Part shown: positions 56,112-64,000 of the stretch, in pieces
Layout of the letters: each line of letters starts with the position of its first letter
Position numbering within the stretch: position 1 is the first letter of the stretch
Source: Sphaerulina vaccinii
Lineage: Eukaryota; Ascomycota; Dothideomycetes; Mycosphaerellales; Mycosphaerellaceae
DNA: 64,000 nucleotides
NCBI GenBank assembly: GCA_022570795.1
Contig: JAKUDP010000001.1
Span: forward strand, 682,001 to 746,000
Reading direction: 5' to 3'
Program-made: the position numbers and the translations under genes
Notes under the pieces: generated by a model
Seen by the model: the letters and a program-made list of their open reading frames with translations, nothing else
The model's database searches: none
What the model was told of the DNA's origin: nothing

Positions 56112-59100
56112 TCAGTCATCATCCCTATCAATGTACCATACACCAGTCTTGCCATTCTTGCCAATAGGTCGAGTTCTCATCTTCAACCCAGTCATCCTGA
56201 CCTCCTCATCAACACACTCCGTCCATCTCTCGACGAGATCCACCACTTCATTTTTCAATGACCTGTCCTGTGGTGGTACATAGATACATATGATGATTTG
56301 CCTAGCGAAGTCGATCTTCAGGTAGTCCATGAGGGTCAAAGAAGGTTCACGATCAACGTCAAGCTTGCCCAGCTCTAGTGCCATCCTACACTCCTGATCT
56401 TCAGACAACCCTCGATGCCGCACGAACGAGACGAGCGTGGTGTGCTTCTCCCAATAAGGTGTTCGCATATTGCATATCTCCTGTAGAGTCTCTAGCACGC
56501 CTTGCTGAAAGCGCAGCAGCAAGTCGTTATCTTCAACAAGACCTTCACAGAGCAGCCAGAGACGGAGTGTGAACGCATCAGGGAGAACTGCAGGCGTTCG
56601 GTCCCGACGTCTCTGCCACTCATCTGTCCTCAGAGCTTCGATTCTTGTGACCAGCCTCTCGACGACTGGTTTCGTATGCTGCACCCAGAGCTTCAAAGCC
56701 TTGCCAGACTGTCGTTCGACAGTAGGTGGCGATAGTATTTCAACGAACTCGCTCCAGTCGTCGAAAGCCGGAGCTGCTTTGCGCAGTAACACATCAGCGT
56801 GCTGTAGGACGATCTGCTGAATCTGGGCAAGTCGAGGGCCTCCAGATTTCGGTGTCCAGTCCCACGGCAGCTTGAGCAGCGAGGCGGGCGTTGTGCCTCC
56901 GAGTAGCGTCGTAGTGCCGGCCGGGCCGAATAATGACATCCAATGTTTGCCAGCGTTCGAGGAGCGTAGCTTGGAATCTTCGTGAATGCGCTTAGTGAAT
57001 GAAGCTGTATAAGGTGCAGGCTCCATGGTCGTGATGAGCATGTTCCACCATAACTCTGGTACATATGCTGGAATGTGGCTGGGCTTGTTGAGCAACTCAG
57101 TGATGAGCTGCAGTCTGAGCGGACAGTTAGACACCTCGATGACTGGCACCATCAAGTGGTTACAATAGAGCGAGAGCCAGCGTGTGTTGTTCTTGATAGA
57201 TCCTTCGAGCACTGGTATGAGTACCCGTGTGTAGAAGCGCGACGAGTCAGACTCGTTGTCCAATCTTTGCGCAGCATTGACTAAGCTGGCTAGAACTGGC
57301 GGTAGCTGATCGCCGCCATCAGACTCCATGTATACCTCCGGCATCGTTTCTGGATCGTGTTCGAACCTGAGCCAGTCTTCTTTCTGCATTGGACTTCTCT
57401 CGTTGATACTTGAGGCGACTGGCACCATGTACTGCTCTAAAGCATCGACAATCATGGTCTTGACAGCGTGATCAGACGTGTCGATCATGATATCGACAAG
57501 ACTGTTCACTACAGAGGTCAGGATGTCAATGTGCTTGGCAGCCTTGAGTATCGGAATCAGTATCTGACACGCAGACGCCTGGTCGATGTACTCGGCATCA
57601 GATAACAGCTGAGCCAGCATCTTGACAGTGGTCACTTTGATAAGTGGCTTCCCGGTCGACGTTGCATCAGCCTTGCGCACGGCTTGCTCAGCTAGCTTTT
57701 CTTGCATGCCAGAGCTCAAGCTTGTCAGAAACTGACGGGCAGTCTCCTTAGGCAGCGAATTGAATAGTCCTGGTGTCAAGACCGCGCGCTGCCATGAGCT
57801 TTCTTCCGGGCGCTCGAGAATCATGTGCTTGATGAGGCTGAGCGATAGCTGGGGCTTGTCGCTCTCACCCAGCAGATCCAAGAGTCTGAGTGTGTCCATT
57901 TTCTCCCCGGCCTCGTTCTCGAGCAAATGTAACAGAAGTTTAGCAGGCACCGAGTCTTTCCATTCCTCCAACACTGCCCAGTGCGAACCGATTGCAATGT
58001 CTTCGCGATCTAAGAAGTCGCCATCAAGATACATGGCTGGGAACCTCATCTCGGTTTCCGAAGGGAATGCAGTCGTAAATAAGCCAGGAGATTGCTTGTT
58101 TCTTGCACTAATGTACAATAAAGCTGCCGCGATAAGTGCTTCTTTCGCCTGTGGTGAAGCACTATCAAGACAACGGGTCCAGAAATATGGCGTGGAGCGC
58201 GCTTGAATCTCGCTCTGAAAGTTTCGTCTGAAGGTCGACTTCAAAGTGTCGTAGTTGTTGTAATTCTGGTGGATCATGACATCCAAGATAGTAGGCGCAA
58301 TGCGTCGAGCTTTTCGGCTGAACGACTTGAAATGAGGATCTGGATTCCACTCAATGGGTTCTGTCACATCGTCGCTTACGGGCACTTCAGGCTCTGGGAG
58401 AGACTCCAAGGCCTCTGACAAGGGTCCGTTGTCCTTTGGTATTTGAAGGTCAAGTCGGAGATTCCTGAGCGCATCCAGCTGCGTACCGAAGATTGGTCTC
58501 CAGAAGCTGAGCGCTTCGTCACCAGACAATCTGGCATTGGAAAGCGGTCCGATTGCATGCCTCCATGCTTGGGCTATAGCGGCATACTTATCAGGACTCC
58601 ATCTAATGTAATGCCTCAAGGCAATTTGATATGCCTCCACGAAAGGCCCAACAGCTTGGAGCTCCTCATCGGTTTCAGGCAGCGCTGAAAGAGCGGATTC
58701 TGCATCGACGAAGACTACTTGTCTAGCTCGCTCGTTCAGGTACTGGATCGAGGCACGATCTGCACGTTCTACAATGTGCAGAGGAATGAGGCAATTGAAA
58801 GGCAACCCTCGTGGATATGACTTTGGTAGCACCAACGTCGCAGGTCGTTGAGTTTGGCGATATGTTGTCCACAGCTCGTTGCGTCCATAGGCAAGTTCGT
58901 CAAGAAAGCGCAGAGTCGCAGGTCTGGAGGAGTGTTCAGTACGCACGTGAGACCTCGTGAGTGAGGAGAGCGGTCCGCCAATCTTGTTGAATTCCAGTCT
59001 TGCATTGGCCTCTTCAAGCCCACGGCGCTCCAGCTCGATGCACACATCAAGGGTATCCCTCCAAACGATGCGGTATACCTCTTCGTCCGTGAGGTCCAAG

Positions 59101-60923
59101 GCCTCCTGGAGCTTGTCGACTCGTTCAAGTCTAGTCTGCACCAGAGAGCCGATCAGGCCCAGCACACCTTGCCACTGATAGCTGTGGAAGCTTGGTTCGG
59201 CCATAGCTTCGCAAGCTGTCTCGAACAAGTTCAGACATATACCATTTGCCTTCTTAACATCCTGCTCAACGTCCTCTTTCGACTTTTTCTCGCCGGCTGC
59301 CGAGAATCCACACAGCAGGTTGACACTAGCTGCATTCTGCAATTCACCCTGGGAGTAGATAGCAACAGCTGTGAGCGGATCCTTGGTATACCTCTTGGCC
59401 CACTGTAGGGTGTCGCGATACAGCTCAATAGAACATGATACGGTTGCACAACGCAGCGCATACTGTGCCCAAAAGGAACGCGATGGCTGTTTGCGAGCTT
59501 TGGTCGCTTCTCGTTTCCGCTGCTCGACAGCTTTAGTTGCCAACTCGAGCAGGTCTGAGTCATCCCTGGCCAGCAGAAGTAGCAGATATGTGGGATCTTC
59601 ATCGATATGGTACAGCTGTTCGGCTTCCTGGTAATCGAAAGGATTCGCATTGATACCAATGAGCCGCTCAAACAGTCTCCGAGCTTCAGGTTTTGGTAGG
59701 ACTCGGAAGAAGTCTGGCGACCACGACCAAGGCAGCGCCTTCAGATCAGTATCGGAATTGATATCCAATCGCAGAGACGGAATGTGTCGTACGATGAGCT
59801 CGAGAAGTCGAGGTCTCAGCGGCCAGGGTGCTCGCTTCAGAAGGCGTTCGACACTTGAAAGATCAATAGAGTGGGCCTTGTCGATCAGACCAAGTACAGC
59901 CAGAAGCGAAGCCTCCAATTGCTCAGGGCGCCTTGACCACTTGCGGACAACATACTCTACCACAGCGGCATCGGAGAAGTCTATACCTGCAGCTCCCACG
60001 TGTCTCCGGGTGTAGGCCACGTAGAGGGCTACGATTTCTGCCACGAATTCTGGCTTGGTGCTTCGCCGCCATAGCTTCTTGAACAACGGATTCGCTAGGA
60101 TGCGGTGGAACGTATCGCAATCGAGCTTGCCTACATCGCCTCGTTTGCTCAGAGCCTCCAGAACATCAACGGCAAATGCGATGTTGACGCCTAGCTGCTC
60201 GCCCTTGCACAGCGTGATGTCGCCGGAACTTTTTGCAAGCAGCGAAGACAGCCGATCGATATCGATCTCATGCTGTGAATCTCGGAGTGTGGCCAGATAC
60301 TGCTGCCGAAAGCAGGCTAAATGCGTCTCGATGGCAGTCTGAACATCGGGAGATGAAGAAGGTCGTCCAGATATAAGATCAGCGACGAGTTCTGCTGAGC
60401 ATGCCGGGAAGATTATACTATGCCCAGAAAGAGGCCTCTGATCCGCGATCTTGATGCTTGAGTCCGGAAAGTCTTCTCGAGGGCACAGCGCTTTGTAAAG
60501 CTCGTCGACCAATCGCTGTCTTGTTTCAACAGCCGTTTTCAGGTTCCAACTCTTGCTGATCTCGTAGCAGAAGAGTTTATAGTCCCGTACAGAAGTCTGC
60601 GATAGGTACTCAACCACACCTGACGTGCCACCTAGCGCATTCCATACTTCTTCTACGCGAGAGCTTGAGAACAGTGTGCCGAACTTCGTGCTCGAGGCAC
60701 GCTGTACCAGTATCGAGAATTGTTGGTGTACACCTTCCTTGACCGCCAAACAATCTCCACTTGCGTTCAGCCAGACGCTGTAGACAGTAGGCGGCAATGA
60801 TTCGGCCTCAATCCCTGCCAGAAGTTCTCGTGTGACTGTTTCGTTGCCATGTTGGGTGGCATAAGTCCGCAGGTATATCGCTAGCTCTTCCGCTGTGCTG
60901 CTTCGCAAAGTCGTGTGATCCAT
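56112..60923 (-). CDS. Very large conserved fungal protein of unknown function (1603 residues)
   Basis: A single uninterrupted frame runs from ATG 60923 to 56112; upstream in-frame codons lack an ATG. The protein is almost entirely helical with many Leu-rich amphipathic repeats (for instance LLELIVRHIPSLRLDI, LLDLLGESDKPQLSLSLIK, ILTSVVNSLVDIMIDTSD), suggesting an extended alpha-solenoid of HEAT/ARM kind. No signal peptide, membrane span, Walker motif, protease or nuclease signature is visible. The C-terminal region (DYLKIDFARQIIICIYVPPQDRS and the end NGKTGVWYIDRDDD) looks compact and well constrained. Such length without introns or low-complexity filler implies strong selection. I do not recognise the family; a scaffold or transport/assembly factor is only a guess. 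Confidence 0.85.
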   Translation of the reverse strand: MDHTTLRSSTAEELAIYLRTYATQHGNETVTRELLAGIEAESLPPTVYSVWLNASGDCLAVKEGVHQQFSILVQRASSTKFGTLFSSSRVEEVWNALGGTSGVVEYLSQTSVRDYKLFCYEISKSWNLKTAVETRQRLVDELYKALCPREDFPDSSIKIADQRPLSGHSIIFPACSAELVADLISGRPSSSPDVQTAIETHLACFRQQYLATLRDSQHEIDIDRLSSLLAKSSGDITLCKGEQLGVNIAFAVDVLEALSKRGDVGKLDCDTFHRILANPLFKKLWRRSTKPEFVAEIVALYVAYTRRHVGAAGIDFSDAAVVEYVVRKWSRRPEQLEASLLAVLGLIDKAHSIDLSSVERLLKRAPWPLRPRLLELIVRHIPSLRLDINSDTDLKALPWSWSPDFFRVLPKPEARRLFERLIGINANPFDYQEAEQLYHIDEDPTYLLLLLARDDSDLLELATKAVEQRKREATKARKQPSRSFWAQYALRCATVSCSIELYRDTLQWAKRYTKDPLTAVAIYSQGELQNAASVNLLCGFSAAGEKKSKEDVEQDVKKANGICLNLFETACEAMAEPSFHSYQWQGVLGLIGSLVQTRLERVDKLQEALDLTDEEVYRIVWRDTLDVCIELERRGLEEANARLEFNKIGGPLSSLTRSHVRTEHSSRPATLRFLDELAYGRNELWTTYRQTQRPATLVLPKSYPRGLPFNCLIPLHIVERADRASIQYLNERARQVVFVDAESALSALPETDEELQAVGPFVEAYQIALRHYIRWSPDKYAAIAQAWRHAIGPLSNARLSGDEALSFWRPIFGTQLDALRNLRLDLQIPKDNGPLSEALESLPEPEVPVSDDVTEPIEWNPDPHFKSFSRKARRIAPTILDVMIHQNYNNYDTLKSTFRRNFQSEIQARSTPYFWTRCLDSASPQAKEALIAAALLYISARNKQSPGLFTTAFPSETEMRFPAMYLDGDFLDREDIAIGSHWAVLEEWKDSVPAKLLLHLLENEAGEKMDTLRLLDLLGESDKPQLSLSLIKHMILERPEESSWQRAVLTPGLFNSLPKETARQFLTSLSSGMQEKLAEQAVRKADATSTGKPLIKVTTVKMLAQLLSDAEYIDQASACQILIPILKAAKHIDILTSVVNSLVDIMIDTSDHAVKTMIVDALEQYMVPVASSINERSPMQKEDWLRFEHDPETMPEVYMESDGGDQLPPVLASLVNAAQRLDNESDSSRFYTRVLIPVLEGSIKNNTRWLSLYCNHLMVPVIEVSNCPLRLQLITELLNKPSHIPAYVPELWWNMLITTMEPAPYTASFTKRIHEDSKLRSSNAGKHWMSLFGPAGTTTLLGGTTPASLLKLPWDWTPKSGGPRLAQIQQIVLQHADVLLRKAAPAFDDWSEFVEILSPPTVERQSGKALKLWVQHTKPVVERLVTRIEALRTDEWQRRRDRTPAVLPDAFTLRLWLLCEGLVEDNDLLLRFQQGVLETLQEICNMRTPYWEKHTTLVSFVRHRGLSEDQECRMALELGKLDVDREPSLTLMDYLKIDFARQIIICIYVPPQDRSLKNEVVDLVERWTECVDEEVRMTGLKMRTRPIGKNGKTGVWYIDRDDD

Positions 60924-61541
60924 TGTTGCACCAAATCTAGATATTGAGGCTCGCAGTCCATTCCTATATGTCGAGATTGAAACCAAGTCAGTATCGGTGA
61001 CTTCAAACAGCTTACCGTGAATGAGGCGGATACGATGCTATGCTCGTACTGCATCTGGCCATCATGCAGCCGGTGAAGGCGATCGGCGCCTCAGCCCGCA
61101 TGTGAACAGTCATAATGGGCAGCGAGAGGTCATTGCCACTGGCGGTGACTGCGAAGGGAGCATCTCCAGCCAGGCTTCCATGGCATAGCAAATAGCACCT
61201 TCGTTTTCGTGGTGACTGGTCGGACAGAATTACCAGAAGTGCAGAACAAGTAGAAGCAGGACGCGTTCTACGATGTCTCAGCAGCTCAGGCCTAGTCTGA
61301 CTATGCTGCTTCGGGACGTCGTGGCTTGGGGCCTGTAGAAGAATCAGAAATGATCAAAGTGAGGAATCTGCTCCATGCTGATGTTTGTACACTTTTGTTT
61401 CCATAATCTATACATGGTATCCAGCTATGCCCATTCCACTCATGCTCATATTCTTCGTAAAGTTCATTAGCTTACACTCATTCTTTTCTTAGGTTCTCGT
61501 TGCAGGTCTTCATCATCATCATCATCATCATCATCATCTAT
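60924..61541. other. Intergenic with CAT microsatellite
   Basis: 618 bp upstream of the large minus-strand gene and downstream of the small secreted protein gene. Apart from the microsatellite nothing is seen. Confidence 0.55.
61511..61538. repeat. (CAT)n microsatellite
   Basis: 28 nt of uninterrupted CAT/ATC triplets, three bases past the stop codon of the small secreted protein gene, so in its 3' UTR. Confidence 0.9.
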
Positions 61542-61955
61542 CTACTTGAGAATCGCGTTCACCAGACCGCCAACAGCGCACCCAAGACCGTTGAGCAGAC
61601 CATTGCATGGTCCGAATCTGTAAACATTGTTGCCGGCGACCCATACCCATTGGCCATTCCAGAGCACGTAGTGGCCGTTGACGCCATAGGGATAGTAAGG
61701 AGGGTTGTTGTCGCCGATGGTCAACAGCGGGCCACCTCCCAGGCTGAGGTTGATCAGACCGTTCTCTTCACGGGCCTTGATTTTTCCGGGCACTGGCGGA
61801 GGTTCTTGCCACTCTGGGTTTGATACTGCCTCTGGGAGTGCAGCAGCCTCACGAGCTTGAATGGAGTTTGCGTCTTCTGATGCTGGAACTGGAGCTGCGG
61901 CGACTTGGCTGATGGCGGTGGAGGCCAGGAGAATCGAGATGCACTTGAAATGCAT
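61542..61955 (-). CDS. Small secreted protein with Lys-Ala-Arg type processing sites
   Basis: 137 residues from ATG 61955; the frame is open further upstream to 62150, but that extension (Ser/Thr/Asn-rich) would bury the signal peptide, so MHFKCISILLASTAISQVAAAP is taken as the start. After cleavage comes a pro-region with SIQAREAAALPE and GKIKAREENGL, both possible protease (Kex2-like or carboxyl to Arg) sites. The mature part is unusual: LSLGGGPLLTIGDN, then PPYYPYGVNGHYVLWNGQWVW and a C-terminus with two cysteines (GPCNGLLNGLGC) and AVGGLVNAILK. It is rich in Gly, Asn, Trp and Tyr. No known domain. It could be a wall-associated or effector-like peptide precursor. Confidence 0.75.
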   Translation of the reverse strand: MHFKCISILLASTAISQVAAAPVPASEDANSIQAREAAALPEAVSNPEWQEPPPVPGKIKAREENGLINLSLGGGPLLTIGDNNPPYYPYGVNGHYVLWNGQWVWVAGNNVYRFGPCNGLLNGLGCAVGGLVNAILK

Positions 61956-63593
61956 TTTGTTGATTCTGATTGTTGTAGTCGAGCTTGGAGTGGTAGTTAT
62001 GTTTTCGGAGTGAGAAGAGTTGGTCTTGCGATTATGAGAAGATGCTGAAAGGAAACTGGTACTTGTGATTGCTGGGTTGTACTGAAGTGGTTGAGTCGCT
62101 TGCTGATGGCCTTCTTTCTCGTCGAAATTCGCGGATCTTATATCCTCCATCTCTCCACATCTCCATTAGGTCGATGATGCGAGTTCAGGCCCTTCATGCT
62201 ATCATTAGCAGACTGTCAGTGCAATGCCGAAGCTCCACATAGTTGGCTGACGCCAAGAACTTGCTCGACAGAGAGTTCAGGTGAGAATAGCTCGAATCAA
62301 CCAGCTTGGCAAAGTCTCTGATTGTTCTATACCATAAGAGTTCGCAAGGCCTGTTCAGCCCTACGACATTGTGATCATGCGATTCGTCGGAGCAGGGAGG
62401 CCAGAGTTGGAGTACCTGGTACAACCACACCTAAATCCAAGAATAGTATCTCCAGAAACCCAAACAAGACTTCGCATACCAGGTCAAGGGTATCAGACTT
62501 GGACTGTATACAAGCTTGGATTTGTTGCTTTGGAGCAATGCGTACGGCCGATTGTACCGACTCGTCATATGGCGTGGTACAGGACACTATGAGACTGTTC
62601 ATGGACCGCTTTGTTGACGACACGGTGTGTCTATGCACGTGGAATAGTGCCTGCCCACTGATCTTTTAGGGTATCTCCCAACATCGTGCCATTGCCGAAA
62701 GGCATGGCTGGCGAGCTTGTAACTTTGAATTCGTACTGTCGTATCAAAGATGGTGGAGTGAAGGTGTGACTAGCCGCGTGTCGAGAATGCCAATAACTGG
62801 TAATTCCAACAACGATGTTGTGAAGTCGTGTGAGTATTGTCAAGTCTGGCAAATGCTATTCTGCCGTTACGTGACGCCAGTTGAGATCAATATGGCGGAG
62901 GGCGGAGGCCACGCTGCTTCGTACCCCAGTGAACTCATCTCACTGGATCTTCCATCAAGCTATGCCCTCCGTGTGAGGCTTGTTGTATGCCTGCGAGTCC
63001 ACATTGCTCCTGCTGACTCTGCTGAGTGCTTAGTGGCCCTGTGGCATAGTGACGATGTTCATGCTGAAGCCATAGACGTGTCGGTGTCGTTTCTGTTTCT
63101 CCCTTGTGCTGTGAGCGTCTAACTGCTTGGCGCGGAGTGGAAAAAGTGGAGATCGGAGTGCCTCACGGAGTTCGAAGAATCCTTCTACCTTCTTGATGCC
63201 ACACTCTTCCGACATTCATCACGCACCCATCTACACACGTCTCGTTCATCGTCACGATTTACGATGCGTTCACATGCCAGCATCTCGGACTACAGAGCTC
63301 TACTGATACCCCAGCTTACTCCGTGAGCTTTGCAACATCTGCCTATATTCCTGATGCTCCGTAAGCATCAGGCGGCCATGAATGGGGAGATACCGCGAAT
63401 AGAGAGACTCAATCGCACGGAGTGTTGTTGATCCCTTCGGCGTAGCACAATGCTGACCTGAACGCATAGCACTGCCTGGCATATGTTCAGATATATAAGA
63501 AGACCATGCGTTCATGCATATCAGCAAACTACCATTGGCATTACTGAACCCATCCATTAAGCTTTCCATTCTAGATCACGCGAAGCTACCGCC
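61956..63593. other. Divergent intergenic region, 1.6 kb
   Basis: It separates two genes reading away from each other. Unsupported ORFs include plus 62766-63122 and minus 63569-63300, the latter with an ATG but only 24 bp from the next gene's start. Confidence 0.5.
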
Positions 63594-63941
63594 ATGCCCG
63601 TCTTCAAGAAGTCGCATGACAGCTCCAAATCAGCCAGCTCGAGCATCGCAGATTGCAAGTCTTCCTGCACCGTGGACACAGCATCGATCACGAGTGTGGC
63701 TACCACTATCTACTCCACACCAGCTGCGGCCACGAAAAAGTCACCAGGGGAGAAGCAACGAGAGCGGCAAGCTGCACGGATGTCAAATCGAGCACTTGCT
63801 GAGTTCTTCGCCATGAAGTGAGAGCTTTGCAAGACGACCGTGAGCTATTACTGATCATGTGCGTATGCCTGAGTTTCATCTAATCGCAGAGCAGGAAACT
63901 TACAACGAGCCAATCCCGTGATCCCGTTCGATGAAAAGTAA
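63594..63941 (+). CDS. Small basic hypothetical protein (91 residues, two exons)
   Basis: Exon 1 (63594-63817) encodes MPVFKKSHDSSKSASSS... to RQAARMSNRALAEFFAM; a 72-nt intron (63818-63889, donor GTGAGA, branch ATCTAAT, acceptor CGCAG) joins it in frame to KAGNLQRANPVIPFDEK and a TAA at 63939-63941. Without splicing the protein would end five bases after the donor (75 residues). The C-terminal block RMSNRALAEFFAMKAGNLQRANPV looks constrained. There is no signal peptide or domain. It is close to the right edge, but both ends appear to be inside the window. Confidence 0.6.
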
Positions 63942-64000
63942 TTCGAGCAGGTCGAAGGCAGACTATGGCACTGAGCACTGCTGCCAATGAACACATCTGC

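Noticed and set aside
63300..63569. 89-codon minus-strand ORF next to the last small gene
   Set aside because: It starts with an ATG, but only 24 bp from the ATG of the divergent gene, leaving no room for promoters, and no domain is seen.
1..64000. CRISPR array, bacterial-type operon, phage or intact transposon
   Set aside because: The sequence is eukaryotic with spliceosomal introns; no regularly spaced repeats, transposase, reverse transcriptase or long terminal repeats were seen.

Overview
The window reads as nuclear DNA of a filamentous ascomycete. Genes are split by short introns (mostly 44-60 nt) with GTAAGT/GTGAGT-like donors, CTAAC/CTGAC-like branch sites and CAG/TAG acceptors. Gene density is about one per 2.5 kb on both strands with no operon logic. 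Several gene types are typical of Pezizomycotina: fungal DHA1-type MFS transporters, a Pth11/rhodopsin-like membrane protein, a GH128 glucanase and small secreted proteins. The families and intron sizes suit Dothideomycetes (Mycosphaerella-like), but that placement is inference from style. I saw no rRNA, tRNA, CRISPR array or intact transposon.

Left part (1-11.6 kb) is housekeeping. The 5' end of an Spt23/Mga2-like membrane-tethered transcription factor runs off the left edge. It is followed by tuberin (TSC2, Rheb-GAP) and, divergent from it, the TRAPPII subunit TRS120.

The second block (11.6-24.5 kb) is accessory in character: a DHA1 MFS transporter, an FAD monooxygenase divergent from it, a possible 89-residue protein, a second MFS transporter, a secreted GH128 glucanase with two duplicated PAN/Apple-like domains, a seven-helix rhodopsin-like protein and a secreted BBE-type FAD oxidase. 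It looks like a small transport/oxidation neighbourhood without a recognisable polyketide, peptide or terpene backbone enzyme.

The third block (24.9-38.5 kb) holds a conserved basic protein, a long hydrophilic repeat protein (LEA/hydrophilin-like) whose exon borders coincide with repeat borders, a secreted type-B carboxylesterase, the RagC/D GTPase Gtr2 (a TORC1 regulator, in the same signalling network as TSC2), an unrecognised 208-residue protein and a small secreted effector-like protein.

The right part (39.8-64 kb) has a Q/S-rich conserved fungal protein with a probable GC-AG intron, an aminoglycoside-phosphotransferase-like kinase, a flavin-reductase-like split-barrel protein, a homoserine O-acetyltransferase-like gene with a broken frame, poly(A) polymerase, an HSPA12-like Hsp70 relative, a 1603-residue conserved protein of unknown function, another small secreted protein and a 91-residue basic protein.

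Exon coordinates were derived by hand from splice signals and frame continuity. For multi-exon genes the summed exon length is divisible by three unless stated otherwise.
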